64,000 nt of DNA from Mesorhizobium sp. LHD-90 (GCF_030929505.1 NZ_JAVFVV010000004.1:1-64000); one strand, 5' to 3'. Shown: positions 35,230 to 45,023, counted from the first letter of the stretch. The notes: generated by a model not told the origin, from the letters alone. Numbers and translations are program-made.

Positions 35230-35799
35230 ATGTTGAAACAACTCAAACCAGCGATCGTCATGATCGTCGCACTCACCGTCATCACCGGGTTCATCTATCC
35301 TCTCGGCATGACCGGCATCGCCCAGGCGATCTTCCCGCACCAGGCCAATGGCAGCCTGATCGAGCGCAACGGCAAGGTGATCGGCTCGGAGCTGATCGGC
35401 CAGGCTTTTGCCGGCGATCAATATTTCCACGGCCGTCCGTCGGCCGCCGGCGACGGCTACAACGCCGCCAGCTCCAGCGGCTCCAACCTCGCTCCGTCCA
35501 GCGCCAAGCTGATCGACCGCATCAAGACGGACGCGGAGGTGCTGAAGGCGGAAAACCCGAATGCGGCCGTGCCGATGGATCTCGTCACCACGTCGGGCAG
35601 CGGTCTCGACCCGCACATCTCCCCCGAAGCCGCCTATTTCCAGGTGCCGCGCGTGGCCAAGGCGCGAGGAATTGACGAGGCTGCGGTGAGGGCGCTCGTC
35701 GACAGCCATTTCGAAGACCGGCAGTTCGGCTTCATGGGCGAACCCGCGGTCAATGTGCTGGTGCTCAATCTCGCTCTCGACGGCGCGGCCTCGCAGTGA
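35230..35799 (+). CDS. kdpC: K+-transporting ATPase subunit KdpC
   Basis: 189 residues: one N-terminal helix ([20 protein letters not shown]), then a periplasmic domain with [20 protein letters not shown], the conserved [17 protein letters not shown], and [20 protein letters not shown]. It assists nucleotide and K+ handling by KdpB. 12 bp after kdpB. Confidence 0.95.
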   Translation: MLKQLKPAIVMIVALTVITGFIYPLGMTGIAQAIFPHQANGSLIERNGKVIGSELIGQAFAGDQYFHGRPSAAGDGYNAASSSGSNLAPSSAKLIDRIKTDAEVLKAENPNAAVPMDLVTTSGSGLDPHISPEAAYFQVPRVAKARGIDEAAVRALVDSHFEDRQFGFMGEPAVNVLVLNLALDGAASQ

Positions 35800-35860
35800 G
35801 ATTAAGGTGCCGAAGCCGCTCGGAGAGTCGGCCTCGGCGCTTCCGGATTGAGAAGGATAG

Positions 35861-38569
35861 ATGCCCGACGACAGCCGCGACAACGAGGCAAGACCCTCAC
35901 CCGATGCGCTGCTCGAAAATGCCGAGCGCGAGGCGCGCGGACGGCTGAAGATCTTTCTCGGCGCCGCGCCCGGCGTCGGCAAGACCTACGAGATGCTGAT
36001 GTCGGGCCGGGCGCGCAAGGCGGACGGCATCGACGTTGTGATCGGCGTCGTCGAGACGCACGGCCGCAAGGAGACCGCGGCGCTCGTCGAGGGTTTCGAG
36101 GTCATCCCCCGCAAGGAGGTCGACCACAAGGGCCACCTGCTTGGCGAGATGGACATCGACGCCGTGTTGGCGCGCCGCCCGGCATTGGTGCTGGTCGACG
36201 AACTGGCACATACCAATGCGGCTGGCAGCCGCCATCCCAAGCGTTATCTCGACGTCGAGGAACTGCTGTCACGCGGCATCGACGTCTACACCACGCTGAA
36301 CATCCAGCATGTCGAGAGCCTGAACGACGTGGTGGCGCAGATCACCCACGTCCGTGTGCGCGAGACTGTGCCGGATTCGATCATCGACATGGCCGACGAC
36401 GTCGAGATCATCGACCTCACGCCCGGCGACTTGATCAGGCGCCTGCACGAAGGCAAGGTCTATCTGCCGACCACCGCAAAGCATGCGATCGAGAACTATT
36501 TTTCGCCGGGCAACCTGACGGCGCTGCGCGAATTGGCGCTGCGGCGCACCGCCCAGCGGGTCGACGAGCAGTTGCTCAGCCACATGCAGGCCCACGCCAT
36601 TCCAGGTCCGTGGGCGGCCGGCGACCGGGTGCTGGTTGCTGTCGACGAACGGCCGCGCGGCGCCTCGCTGGTGCGTTATGCCCGCCGGCAGGCCGACCGG
36701 CTGCGCGCGCCCTGGGCGGCGCTGCATGTCGAAACGTCGCGCACGATCGGTCTGCCGGAAGCCGACAAGGATCGGCTGGCGGCGACGCTGCGGCTGGCCG
36801 AGCAGCTTGGCGGCGAGGCGGTCACCATTCCCGGCCAGGACGTTGCCGGGGAGATCGTCCGCTACGCCGCGGCCAACAATTTCACCCATATCGTCATCGG
36901 CAAGCCGGACAAGCCGCGCTGGCGCGAATTCTTCCAAGGATCGGTCACCCACGACCTGATCCGGCTCGCTGGCAATCTCAGCGTGCATGTGACGACCGGC
37001 ACCGAGCAGGATACCGGTCTGGCGGCTCGCGGCGTGAAGACGGCGGCGCAGCCGGCGCAGCTACAGCCATGGCCCTATGCGGCAGGCACGCTTTATGGTG
37101 TGTGTGCACTGGCGGCCGGCTTCGCCCTCGACCAGTTTCTTGACGTGCGCAACATCGCCCTGGTGTTCCTGATGGCCGTGCTGACCTCGGCCGTGACCGC
37201 CGGCCTCTGGCCTGCCATCTACACCAGCGTGGCGAGCGCCGTCGCTTTCAATTTCTTCTTTCTCGAGCCCCGCTACACGCTGACCATCCGAGATCCCGAA
37301 AGCGTGCTGGCCTTCGTGTTCTTCCTGATCGTGGCGTTGACGGCGAGCAACCTGACTGCCCGCGTGCAGCGGCAGGCGGCGGCGGCGCGGCAGCGGGCCC
37401 GCGCCACCGAGGATCTTTATCAGTTCAGCCGCAAGCTCGCCGGCACCGGCACGCTGGACGACGTGTTGTGGGCGACGGCGTTCCAAATCGCCTCCATGCT
37501 CAAGCTGCGGGTGGTGCTGCTTTTGCCGGAGAACGGCACGATTGCGGTACGCGCCGGCTATCCGCCCGACGACACGCTGGTGGACGCCGACATCGCCGCG
37601 GCGCGCTGGGCGTGGGAGCACGACCGGCCGGCAGGGCGGGGTGCCGATACGCTGCCCGGGGCGAAGCGCCTCTATCTGCCGCTGAAGACCGGTCGCACGG
37701 CCGTCGGCGTCGTCGGTCTCGACAACGACAAGCAGGGCCCGCTGCTGACGCCCGAGCAGCAGCGTCTGTTCGATGCGCTGGCCGACCAGGCGGCGCTGGC
37801 GATCGAGCGCATACAGCTCGTGGCCGACGTCGACCGGGCGCGGCTGGCGGCCGAAGCCGACCGCCTGCGCTCGGCGCTGCTGACGTCGATCTCGCACGAC
37901 CTCAAGACGCCCTTGGCGGGAATCATGGGCGCAGCCGGCACGCTGCGCGACCTGTCGTCCTCGCTGCCGGAAACGGACCGGGCGGAACTGCTGGGAACGG
38001 TGCTCGACGAATCGGAACGGCTGAACCGCTTCATCGCCAATTTACTCGACATGACGCGGATCGAATCGGGGGCGATCGAGCCCAACTCCGCGCTGCATTA
38101 TGTCGGCGACATCGTTGGCAGCGCACTGCGCCGCGCCGCAAAGATCACCGCCGGCCACCGCGTCGAGGTCGATTTGCAGCCGGACCTGCCGATGCTCCGG
38201 CTCGATCCCGTGCTGTTCGAGCAGGTGCTGTTCAACCTTCTCGACAATGCAGCGAAATACGCGCCGGCCGACACCACGATCGGCATAGACGGCTGGGCGG
38301 ATGACGGCGCGGTTTTCCTGCGCGTCATGGACGAGGGGCCGGGTATCCCGCCCAAGGATCTGGAGCGGGTGTTCGACACCTTCTACCGCGTGCAAAAAGG
38401 CGATCAGGTGCGGGCCGGCACGGGGCTCGGACTGGCGATCTGCCGCGGCTTCGTCGAGGCGATGGGCGGCACGATTTCCGCCGCCAACAGGTCCGACCGG
38501 ACAGGGGCGGCATTCACCATCCGCATGCCGGTTCCCGGCGAAGCGCCCGACATTGATGAGCAGACATGA
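35861..38569 (+). CDS. kdpD: Sensor histidine kinase KdpD
   Basis: 902 residues. KdpD sensor domain at about 20-230 with Walker A GAAPGVGKTYEML and DELAHTNAAGSRHPKRYLDV, a universal-stress-like domain at about 250-370, four clustered helices (DUF4118) at about 400-500, a GAF domain, then HisKA with the phosphoacceptor in LTSISHDLKTPLAGIMGAAG and an HATPase (NLLDNAAKYAP, DEGPGIPPKDLERVFDTFYR). It senses K+ status and controls KdpE. kdpE overlaps its stop by 4 bp. Confidence 0.95.
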   Translation: MPDDSRDNEARPSPDALLENAEREARGRLKIFLGAAPGVGKTYEMLMSGRARKADGIDVVIGVVETHGRKETAALVEGFEVIPRKEVDHKGHLLGEMDIDAVLARRPALVLVDELAHTNAAGSRHPKRYLDVEELLSRGIDVYTTLNIQHVESLNDVVAQITHVRVRETVPDSIIDMADDVEIIDLTPGDLIRRLHEGKVYLPTTAKHAIENYFSPGNLTALRELALRRTAQRVDEQLLSHMQAHAIPGPWAAGDRVLVAVDERPRGASLVRYARRQADRLRAPWAALHVETSRTIGLPEADKDRLAATLRLAEQLGGEAVTIPGQDVAGEIVRYAAANNFTHIVIGKPDKPRWREFFQGSVTHDLIRLAGNLSVHVTTGTEQDTGLAARGVKTAAQPAQLQPWPYAAGTLYGVCALAAGFALDQFLDVRNIALVFLMAVLTSAVTAGLWPAIYTSVASAVAFNFFFLEPRYTLTIRDPESVLAFVFFLIVALTASNLTARVQRQAAAARQRARATEDLYQFSRKLAGTGTLDDVLWATAFQIASMLKLRVVLLLPENGTIAVRAGYPPDDTLVDADIAAARWAWEHDRPAGRGADTLPGAKRLYLPLKTGRTAVGVVGLDNDKQGPLLTPEQQRLFDALADQAALAIERIQLVADVDRARLAAEADRLRSALLTSISHDLKTPLAGIMGAAGTLRDLSSSLPETDRAELLGTVLDESERLNRFIANLLDMTRIESGAIEPNSALHYVGDIVGSALRRAAKITAGHRVEVDLQPDLPMLRLDPVLFEQVLFNLLDNAAKYAPADTTIGIDGWADDGAVFLRVMDEGPGIPPKDLERVFDTFYRVQKGDQVRAGTGLGLAICRGFVEAMGGTISAANRSDRTGAAFTIRMPVPGEAPDIDEQT

Positions 38570-39255
38570 GCAGCACAGCCGCGAAAATCCTTGTCGTCGA
38601 TGACGAGCCGCCGATCCGAAAACTTCTGCGGGTCGGGCTCGCCACCGAAGACTATACGGTGCTGGAGGCGGCCAACGCGCGCGACGCCATCGCGCTGGCC
38701 CGCGACGAAAAGCCTGACCTGATCCTGCTCGACCTTGGCCTCCCCGACATGCCGGGCCACGCGCTGCTCGAAAAATGGCGCGCCGAGATGTTCGACGTGC
38801 CGATCGTCATCCTGTCCAGCCGCACCGACGAGGCGGGCATCGTGCGGGCGCTCGATCTCGGCGCGGACGACTATGTGACCAAGCCCTTCGGCATGCGCGA
38901 ATTGATCGCGCGCATCCGCGTTGCGCTGCGGCACAGATTGCAGCAGCAGGGCGAGCGTCCCGTGTTCCAGACCGGGGAACTCTCGGTCGACCTGGTGAAG
39001 CGCATCGTCAAGGTCGGCGGCAATGAGATAAAGCTGTCGCCGAAGGAATACGACATTCTTCGCATTCTCGTGCAGCACGCGGGAAAGGTGCTGACGCACC
39101 GCTTCCTGCTGGAGCATGTCTGGGGCGGCTCGACCGACGTGCAGTACCTGCGGGTCTATGTGCGACAGTTGCGCCAGAAGATCGAGACGACGCCCGACCA
39201 GCCGCACTATATCCTCACCGAGACAGGCGTCGGCTATCGCCTGCGCGTCGACTGA
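38566..39255 (+). CDS. kdpE: Response regulator KdpE
   Basis: 229 residues, OmpR type. Receiver with VDDEPPIRKLLRVGLA, the phosphoacceptor in LILLDLGLPDMPG and KPFGMRELIARI; winged-helix DNA-binding domain ending YLRVYVRQLRQKIETTPDQP. Phosphorylated by KdpD, it activates the kdp promoter region upstream of 31036. Confidence 0.95.
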   Translation: MSSTAAKILVVDDEPPIRKLLRVGLATEDYTVLEAANARDAIALARDEKPDLILLDLGLPDMPGHALLEKWRAEMFDVPIVILSSRTDEAGIVRALDLGADDYVTKPFGMRELIARIRVALRHRLQQQGERPVFQTGELSVDLVKRIVKVGGNEIKLSPKEYDILRILVQHAGKVLTHRFLLEHVWGGSTDVQYLRVYVRQLRQKIETTPDQPHYILTETGVGYRLRVD

Positions 39256-39307
39256 AGCGGCGATTTTCGCGTATGATCGCCGTTCCGCAACCGAGAGGTG
39301 CGAAAAG

Positions 39308-39595
39308 ATGGATGTTCAGGCCTTCAAGGATTCGATCGCCGGCCAGCAGCCGCCGGACGGGCTGAGCTTTGCGCTGCAAGCGCTGTGGTGGGATGCCAAG
39401 GGCGACTGGGAGACGGCGCATGAGCGCGCGCAGGAGCGCGACGACGCGCCCGGAATGCGTGTGCATGCCTATCTTCACCGCAAGGAGGGAGATCCCTCAA
39501 ACGCGGCATACTGGTATCGCCGCGCCGGCGCCACGCCTTCGACGCTGTCGCTCGACGCGGAATGGGAGGAACTGGTCAGGGCGTTTCTGGGGTAA
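39308..39595 (+). CDS. Conserved hypothetical protein
   Basis: 95 residues. The pattern LSFALQALWWDAKGDWETAH with AYLHRKEGDPSNAAYWYRRA resembles a short tetratricopeptide-like helical pair found in many proteobacterial small proteins. ATG preceded by GAGAGGTGCGAAAAG. It lies 52 bp after kdpE and may be co-transcribed, but a potassium role is not implied. Confidence 0.8.
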   Translation: MDVQAFKDSIAGQQPPDGLSFALQALWWDAKGDWETAHERAQERDDAPGMRVHAYLHRKEGDPSNAAYWYRRAGATPSTLSLDAEWEELVRAFLG

Positions 39596-39841
39596 GGCCG
39601 AAGTCGGAAGGCGGTTGGCCGAACACCAGATCCGACGCCGAACCGGCCGGCCAAAGACCTGCGAACGACACTGATGTCGTCGCACCTCGTTCCGACGTCG
39701 TCACGACATTGTCACCCGTAACGTCCGGTCAACCTGTCAGGGCGATGCCTTGTCTGGCCAGTCGGTGATCCCCGCCGACGGCAACTTCTTCGTCTTGCCG
39801 CGGACGGTAAGGACTTCATTGGCGTTCGCCGCAGGACACAG

Positions 39842-40636
39842 TCATTTCCGTTTTCGCTGCAGCCGGCCGACGAGCGGCAGCATCACCGCCGATGGCACGA
39901 GCGACGCGGCGAGCACCGTCAGCTTGGCCGACATGCCCGGCACGACCAGGCGACGCTTCAGCCTGAAGCCTCGCCACGCGCGGTCGGCCACGAAATCCGC
40001 GTCCGTCTTGGGCAGGAACCGAAAGAGCGCCGCCCGCCTGGCTCCGGCCTTTTCGAGGAATTTCGTCCGGACGGGACCGGGCGCGACACAGGTGACGGTC
40101 ACGCCCTCGTGGCGCAGTTCCTCGTGGAGCGCGTTGGAGAACGATCTGACGAAGGCTTTGCTGGCGTAGTAGGCGGACATGTAGGGTCCCGGAAGGAATC
40201 CGGCCACCGAACCGAGGTTGATAACGCCGCCGCGGCCGCGGGCCACCATTCCAGGCAGAAAGTGGAGCGTCAGAGCGGCAAGCGCGCGAATATTGACATC
40301 GACGATGCCGAGCTGGTCCTCGATGGGAAGCGCCGCGGTCTTACCCCGCAAGCCGTAGCCGGCGCTGTTGACCAGCACGTCGCAGGCAAGGCCATGCCCC
40401 GACAGAAAATCCGAGAGGCGGGCCGGCGCATCGGCCGACAAGAGGTCAAGTTCGAAGGTCAACGCGTCGCCGCCGGCCTGCCGGATCTCGTTTGCCACCG
40501 CGTTCAATTCGCTGGGCGAACGGGCGACGAGCACGGCGACGCCGCGCTCGCGGCGCTCGGATAAGGCCATTGCCCGGCCGATCCCGGCCGACGCGCCGGT
40601 GATGACGATGGCTGGCTTGAACGTGTCGGAATTCAT
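39842..40636 (-). CDS. SDR-family oxidoreductase
   Basis: 264 residues, a classical short-chain dehydrogenase: cofactor loop VITGASAGIGRAMALSE near residue 12, the NAG-like NSAGYG, catalytic serine in NLGSVAGFLPG and the YxxxK pair in YMSAYYASKAFVRSF. Substrate unknown. The segment after the glycine loop (SERRERGVAVLVARSPSEL) lacks the usual long alpha-A helix, a minor oddity. Upstream, after 64 bp, is the acyltransferase-like gene in the same orientation. Confidence 0.88.
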   Translation of the reverse strand: MNSDTFKPAIVITGASAGIGRAMALSERRERGVAVLVARSPSELNAVANEIRQAGGDALTFELDLLSADAPARLSDFLSGHGLACDVLVNSAGYGLRGKTAALPIEDQLGIVDVNIRALAALTLHFLPGMVARGRGGVINLGSVAGFLPGPYMSAYYASKAFVRSFSNALHEELRHEGVTVTCVAPGPVRTKFLEKAGARRAALFRFLPKTDADFVADRAWRGFRLKRRLVVPGMSAKLTVLAASLVPSAVMLPLVGRLQRKRK

Positions 40637-40700
40637 CGATCCGTCCTCGCCACGGGTATTCCAGCCAGCCCTCCCGGTGAACGGATGTCACCGCCGCCGT

Positions 40701-41477
40701 TCATGAACTGGAAATTCTTCGGCCGGCAGGGCCGGCGCCCTCGGCCCGCGTCACCTCGTCTGCGACGCTGCCGTTCAGAATCGCCTCGAACCGCGCCAAT
40801 GCGCGCGCGACGCTTGCCCCGTCCATGACCCGGTGGTCATAGTGGATGCGGACATCGACCGACCCGTCCTTGTCGATCGTGCCGTAGTTGAGCAGGGTGG
40901 TCAGGGGTGTGAGCGGGTTGAGCGATTCGGCCCCGAGACCGGAATAGACGGAAAGCTGGAACGTGCCGAAATAGTTCGGCCGCTGCCGGCCGATGTTCAA
41001 TCCGAGCCACATCAGCGGCCGTCTCAGGAGGGCCGGCATGCCGGCAATCCTGAGGGCGTGCCGGAACTCCTTGATTTCCATGACCGGGCGCGACCGCGCC
41101 GCCTCGATCAAGGTATCGAGTTCCGCGAGCGAGCGGCGCTCCGGCTCCTTGATCCGGCTGAGCAATACTGCACGTTCGCCTTCATGGTCGCGTTCATGCG
41201 CAATGGAGGCCACGCTGGATGGATATTCGTAGAGCTGCGGCCAGGGCAGCTTGACGTAGGCGCGCCGCAACTCGGGTGTCTCCGCGGCGAGAAGCGCATA
41301 TCCCTTCAGGAAGATCGCGGTCCAGGAGGGCCTGGGGCTTGATGCGCTGCGGGCATGCAGCAGCACGCCGATATTCATCCGGCGTTGGACGGTTACGCGC
41401 GGCACCGAAATCGAAAACCGCATCAGGTCGCCGACCAGGCGCCGTGGCGCGGAAAGCTTAAGAGCGTGGCCTTTCAT
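40701..41477 (-). CDS. 2-oxoacid dehydrogenase E2-like acyltransferase domain protein
   Basis: 258 residues, only the catalytic fold of dihydrolipoamide acyltransferase/chloramphenicol acetyltransferase, with no lipoyl domain. The C-terminal active-site motif is HYDHRVMDGASVARALARFE (the HxxxDG catalytic element). Similar stand-alone proteins occur beside lipid or fatty-acid modifying genes. Here it is flanked by an SDR and an isoprenylcysteine-methyltransferase-like protein in the same orientation (10 bp after the latter), suggesting a small lipid-related operon. Substrate unknown. Confidence 0.75.
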   Translation of the reverse strand: MKGHALKLSAPRRLVGDLMRFSISVPRVTVQRRMNIGVLLHARSASSPRPSWTAIFLKGYALLAAETPELRRAYVKLPWPQLYEYPSSVASIAHERDHEGERAVLLSRIKEPERRSLAELDTLIEAARSRPVMEIKEFRHALRIAGMPALLRRPLMWLGLNIGRQRPNYFGTFQLSVYSGLGAESLNPLTPLTTLLNYGTIDKDGSVDVRIHYDHRVMDGASVARALARFEAILNGSVADEVTRAEGAGPAGRRISSS

Positions 41478-41487
41478 GATGCCGTCT

Positions 41488-42069
41488 CTAATAGATATAG
41501 GGGATTATCCGTTTCGTCCGCTCCATGTAGGCAAGGTACTGCGGGCCGAAGTTTTCCACCATCATGCGTTCCTCCTTTCCGACACGCGGAAAGAAAAGGG
41601 CCGCAAACCCGATCAGGCCCGCCAGAGCCACAACCCAGTTCGACAACAGGAACGCCTGGCCGAGCGCCATCAGCAGGAATGACGTGTACATCGGGTGGCG
41701 TATGAACCTGTATGGTCCTCCGGACACGAGTTTATGCTGTTCGCGAATCTCCAGCGTGACCGACCAGTTCCGGCCGAGTTCCTTGTGGGAAACGCGGAAA
41801 AGCCAGAGTGCTGAGGCAAAAAGCACCGTTCCGGCAACGATGGCCCAAAGCCTGGCCGGATAGTCCGCTGCCTGTGGCATGCCGGTGGCGACATAGAATG
41901 CGGGAAAGACCGCAAGTCCGAACAGTGCCGAGGCGAGCCCGACCGTTTCGGCGGGCGACCGGCGGCTGCTGACGACCCGGACGCGCTTCGCCCGGCGTTC
42001 GAAGGGGTAGCGGATGACGTACCAGGCGACGACGCCGAGCACCCAGATGATCTCGCCGGCCAGGGTCAA
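41488..42069 (-). CDS. Isoprenylcysteine methyltransferase/PEMT-like membrane protein
   Basis: 193 residues with about five helices. The conserved C-terminal signature is GPYRFIRHPMYTSFLLMALG followed by a final helix and EERMMVENFGPQYLAYMERT. This is the ICMT/phospholipid methyltransferase-like family that methylates membrane-embedded substrates using S-adenosylmethionine. First gene of a likely three-gene unit with the acyltransferase and SDR. True substrate not evident. Confidence 0.85.
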   Translation of the reverse strand: MTLAGEIIWVLGVVAWYVIRYPFERRAKRVRVVSSRRSPAETVGLASALFGLAVFPAFYVATGMPQAADYPARLWAIVAGTVLFASALWLFRVSHKELGRNWSVTLEIREQHKLVSGGPYRFIRHPMYTSFLLMALGQAFLLSNWVVALAGLIGFAALFFPRVGKEERMMVENFGPQYLAYMERTKRIIPYIY

Positions 42070-42145
42070 GGCGTTGCTCGCATCGGTTCTCCCGGCATTC
42101 TGGCGGCTTCAGCGTGGAGGCGATTGCCGGGCGCCATGGCCCGGC

Positions 42146-42751
42146 TCAGCCGCCGTTCATCTCTCGAAGCTTGGTTACGAACTGCTGCGGCCGCAGCCAG
42201 ATGCCCGGGGTCTTGTATCCCATGGAGCCCGCAATCGACGCCACGAAGGCGTTGCAGTTGTAAACCGATGCCTGCCAGGTCTTTGTGCTGGCCTGCAGAT
42301 CGCGGATAAAGGCGACGACCTTCCGATATTCGGCTTCGGTCAGCATCACCCGCCAGCTCGCGGACCTGTACTGCTCCTCCAGGTCACCGTCGCTCCATCC
42401 GGTTTCGGCCGGCACGGGCACAAAATGCCCCAAAACGTAGGGAACGGCGCTGTTCGAAGCCGGATGCAGGCCGGCGACCTCCGGATTGACCATCCCGCCA
42501 GCGGCGTTCGTCCGCCCGAAAATGACATAAGTGTGGCCATAGCTCAGGGCATAACGGGACCGAAATTCGATGAAGTACCGACCGTCGGTCCGTGCGGCAG
42601 CCTGCGAAGTCTTCCCCGGCTGCCGCGTCGTGGCAGGCAGCACGGAAGCCTTCACGCCACTATTATAGTCGGATACAAAGTGCGGCCGCGGACTTTCGTC
42701 GCTGGATTGACACGCCGCAAGCAGGAGCGAGCAGAGCGCCACGACCGCCAT
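42146..42751 (-). CDS. Lipoprotein with His...Asn-Cys motif, hypothetical
   Basis: 201 residues. Lipobox in MAVVALCSLLLAACQSS. The folded part has RYALSYGHTYVIFGRTN, a variable middle (LGHFVPVPAETGWSDGDLEE) and VYNCNAFVASIAGSMGYKTP. A histidine near the start plus an NC-containing helix is reminiscent of NlpC/P60- or LRAT-like papain-fold lipoproteins, but I do not see a complete catalytic triad with certainty. Start at 42751 is set by the lipobox. Confidence 0.65.
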   Translation of the reverse strand: MAVVALCSLLLAACQSSDESPRPHFVSDYNSGVKASVLPATTRQPGKTSQAAARTDGRYFIEFRSRYALSYGHTYVIFGRTNAAGGMVNPEVAGLHPASNSAVPYVLGHFVPVPAETGWSDGDLEEQYRSASWRVMLTEAEYRKVVAFIRDLQASTKTWQASVYNCNAFVASIAGSMGYKTPGIWLRPQQFVTKLREMNGG

Positions 42752-42963
42752 GCGGCCTTCAGGGAAGCTGGTCACGTCCTGCAATTCCGAAAGGCTTCGC
42801 AGCCATCGGCTGCACGCTGTTGCAAGAGCAGCACTGCGCACCACCCAATACAGTCTCGACACGTTTTATGACGACCGCCCATGATCATCAAGGGCGGCCC
42901 GCCAAAACCAACGCATCCATGAATGGCCGGACGATACCGCCCGCACCAACTGATGGCCGATGC

Positions 42964-43098
42964 TTACTTGTAAACAGGAGCCGGTGCCGTGTCCTCAACC
43001 ACTGCCGGGGCTTTCCCTTTGCCCTTGCCGATGGTCGTGCACGCGCTAAGGCCGGCGACGGCAACGATTGCAGTTACTACGATCAAAATTCTGCTCAT
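42964..43098 (-). CDS. Small lipoprotein (entericidin-like size)
   Basis: 44 residues: MSRILIVVTAIVAVAGLSAC gives a clear signal with lipobox LSAC, then a Lys/Gly stretch (TTIGKGKGK) and a Pro/Ala/Val tail ending PAPVYK. AGGAC lies 7 bp before the ATG. Tiny lipoproteins of this type are common in Rhizobiales. Function unknown. Confidence 0.75.
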   Translation of the reverse strand: MSRILIVVTAIVAVAGLSACTTIGKGKGKAPAVVEDTAPAPVYK

Positions 43099-43274
43099 TG
43101 GGCAGTCCTTTCCCCAGGCGGAATCAATACAAGGTAACGATCCATAGATAGCCGCGAAACGCTTGAGAGCCTAGTGCAGGAAAGACACACTGGACACCAG
43201 ATCGCCTAAATATGGCGGTTAACAAAGGGTTAGCCGCCGAACCGGCACGAGCAAGGTCAAAGGCGGAGGCCGAA

Positions 43275-43859
43275 TCAGACGACGAGAACCGCCGCGCCCT
43301 CCGGGGTGCGTTCGTACAGGTAGATGACATCGTCGTTGGTCAGGCGTATGCACCCGTTCGATACCGCCGTGCCGATCGTCCACGGCTCGTTGGTGCCGTG
43401 CAGGCGGAACCTCGTGTCGTTTCCCCCGCGGTAGAGATAAAGCGCGCGCGCGCCAAGCGGGTTGTTCGGCCCGCCGGGAACGCCTCCGGCGTACTGCGCC
43501 AGTCGCGGCTTGCGTTTTATCATACTCGCACTAGGGGTCCAGGACGGCCAGACCGCCTTGCGTCCGATCGTCGCCCTTCCCTTCAGCGAAAGCCCCTCCT
43601 CACCGACGCCGACCCCATACCGCATGGCGTAGCCGCCACCCTCTATCGAATAGAGATAACGTTGCGAAGTATCGACCACGATCGATCCCACCGGTTCGGT
43701 GGAATCATAGGCGACGCGCTGCCGCCTGTAGCGGCGGTCCAGCGTCACGCCAGATGACGAGGAACCGCCAAGACCTCCGATCGTCGGCATGCATCCGCTG
43801 GCCATCAGCGCCAGGCCAGCCAGCAAAACCCCGCGCCGTGCAATGTTTTCCGCACTCAT
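43275..43859 (-). CDS. L,D-transpeptidase (YkuD domain) lipoprotein
   Basis: 194 residues. Signal with lipobox (GVLLAGLALMASGCMPTIG), then a YkuD catalytic domain from about residue 55 (GSIVVDTSQRYLYSIEGGGY). The active site is HGTNEPWTIGTAVSNGCIRL, holding His, Ser and catalytic Cys of the HGT...SxGCxR signature. It cross-links peptidoglycan through 3-3 bonds or attaches lipoproteins to it. The start is at 43859 or at an ATG four codons earlier; the frame is open far upstream but lacks protein character there. Confidence 0.9.
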   Translation of the reverse strand: MSAENIARRGVLLAGLALMASGCMPTIGGLGGSSSSGVTLDRRYRRQRVAYDSTEPVGSIVVDTSQRYLYSIEGGGYAMRYGVGVGEEGLSLKGRATIGRKAVWPSWTPSASMIKRKPRLAQYAGGVPGGPNNPLGARALYLYRGGNDTRFRLHGTNEPWTIGTAVSNGCIRLTNDDVIYLYERTPEGAAVLVV

Positions 43860-44111
43860 TTCGCTTATCATGACCCCCTGATGCGCGCGCACCTTAGCAT
43901 TCCGGTTCCTTCCATCCAAGTCGGGGAGCGGACCGTCGGCGGCGTTGACGCTTTGCGAACAGGATTGTTGGAGCCGGGTCGAATTAACGCTTGCAAGGCT
44001 GGCGGAACACTCCATAGGCGTGACTATGGCGGCGTCGACCGGCGGGTGAGGCCAGCATGACTGCCGCATGCCGTCGCCAAGTGATATGATAGTGGCCTGA
44101 AGGGAGCGACG

Positions 44112-44867
44112 ATGAAGCTGGGCTTCGAGGGTAAGGTCGCGATTGTATTCGGCGCAGGCTCCGGAATAGGCGCCGCCGTTTCCCGCCAGCTCGCGGGACA
44201 GGGGGCGGAAGTCGTTGTCGCCGACCTCGATGCCGGCGCCGCGCGCAACGTTGCCGCTGAGATCCGCTCGTTGGGGGGCAAGGCTCGTGATTCGGCGGTC
44301 GACGTCGCTGATGCCGGGGCTGTGCAAGCGCTGGTCGAGTACGTCGTGCGCGAATGCGGCGGGCTGGACCTTGCTGTGAATAGCGCGGGGGTCGGCGGCG
44401 AGCGGCAGTCGACCGCGGACTATCCGCTCGAAGATTGGCGCCGCCTGATGGACGTCAACCTGAACGGCGTCTTCTATTGCATGAAATATGCAATCGCCGC
44501 CATGCAGCAGAGGGGCGGAGGCGCCATCGTCAACATGTCGTCCGTTCTGGGTTCGGTCGGTTTGCCGACCGCATGCGCCTATACGGCGGCCAAGCACGGG
44601 ATTGTGGGACTGACCAAGGTCGCAGCGATGGAATATGCCAGAATGGGCATTCGCATCAATGCGGTCGGACCGGGGTGGATCGACACGCCGATGCTTTCCG
44701 AATACCTCGAGGAAGCGACGGTGCGGCGCATGCTGACGCTCCAGCCGATGGGCCGACGCGGAAAACCGGAGGAGGTGGCGGCGCTTGTGTGCTTCCTCCT
44801 GTCGGACCAGGCGAGTTTCATAACCGGAAGCTTTCACTTGGTGGACGGGGCCTACACCGCCCATTGA
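44112..44867 (+). CDS. SDR-family oxidoreductase
   Basis: 251 residues, classical SDR. Cofactor loop IVFGAGSGIGAAVSRQLAGQ, then VVVADLDAGAA (acidic residue suggests NAD preference), NSAGVGGER, catalytic serine in NMSSVLGSVGLPTA and YTAAKHGIVGLTKVAAMEYA. Ends HLVDGAYTAH as usual. Substrate unknown. Last chromosomal gene before the mobile element; AGGGAGCGACG precedes the ATG. Confidence 0.9.
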   Translation: MKLGFEGKVAIVFGAGSGIGAAVSRQLAGQGAEVVVADLDAGAARNVAAEIRSLGGKARDSAVDVADAGAVQALVEYVVRECGGLDLAVNSAGVGGERQSTADYPLEDWRRLMDVNLNGVFYCMKYAIAAMQQRGGGAIVNMSSVLGSVGLPTACAYTAAKHGIVGLTKVAAMEYARMGIRINAVGPGWIDTPMLSEYLEEATVRRMLTLQPMGRRGKPEEVAALVCFLLSDQASFITGSFHLVDGAYTAH

Positions 44868-44967
44868 AAGCGACACGCACCGAGCGAACGGCTGTTGCCG
44901 CCGGCGCGATCGATCAGCCGGTTGGCCCCGCAGCGGCCAAAAGCGCCAATGGCGGCGCGGATCGTTG

Positions 44968-45023
44968 GGTTCGAATGGTGGGCGTGACAGGGATTGAACC
45001 TGTGACCCCTACGATGTCAACGT
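44968..45023. repeat. attL: 56-bp direct repeat, tRNA-Val 3' fragment
   Basis: A perfect copy of 59471-59526. It contains the 3' part of tRNA-Val from the CCA end to the anticodon stem (read on the minus strand) but no 5' half, so it is a tRNA remnant left by site-specific integration. It marks the left boundary of the element. Confidence 0.92.

Noticed and set aside
34069..35982. 637-codon open frame antisense to kdpB/kdpC
   Set aside because: Same type of high-GC shadow; kdpB and kdpC are complete on the plus strand.
43872..44876. Long 5' extension of the L,D-transpeptidase frame
   Set aside because: The extension is antisense to the SDR gene and lacks protein character; the signal peptide and lipobox set the start near 43859.
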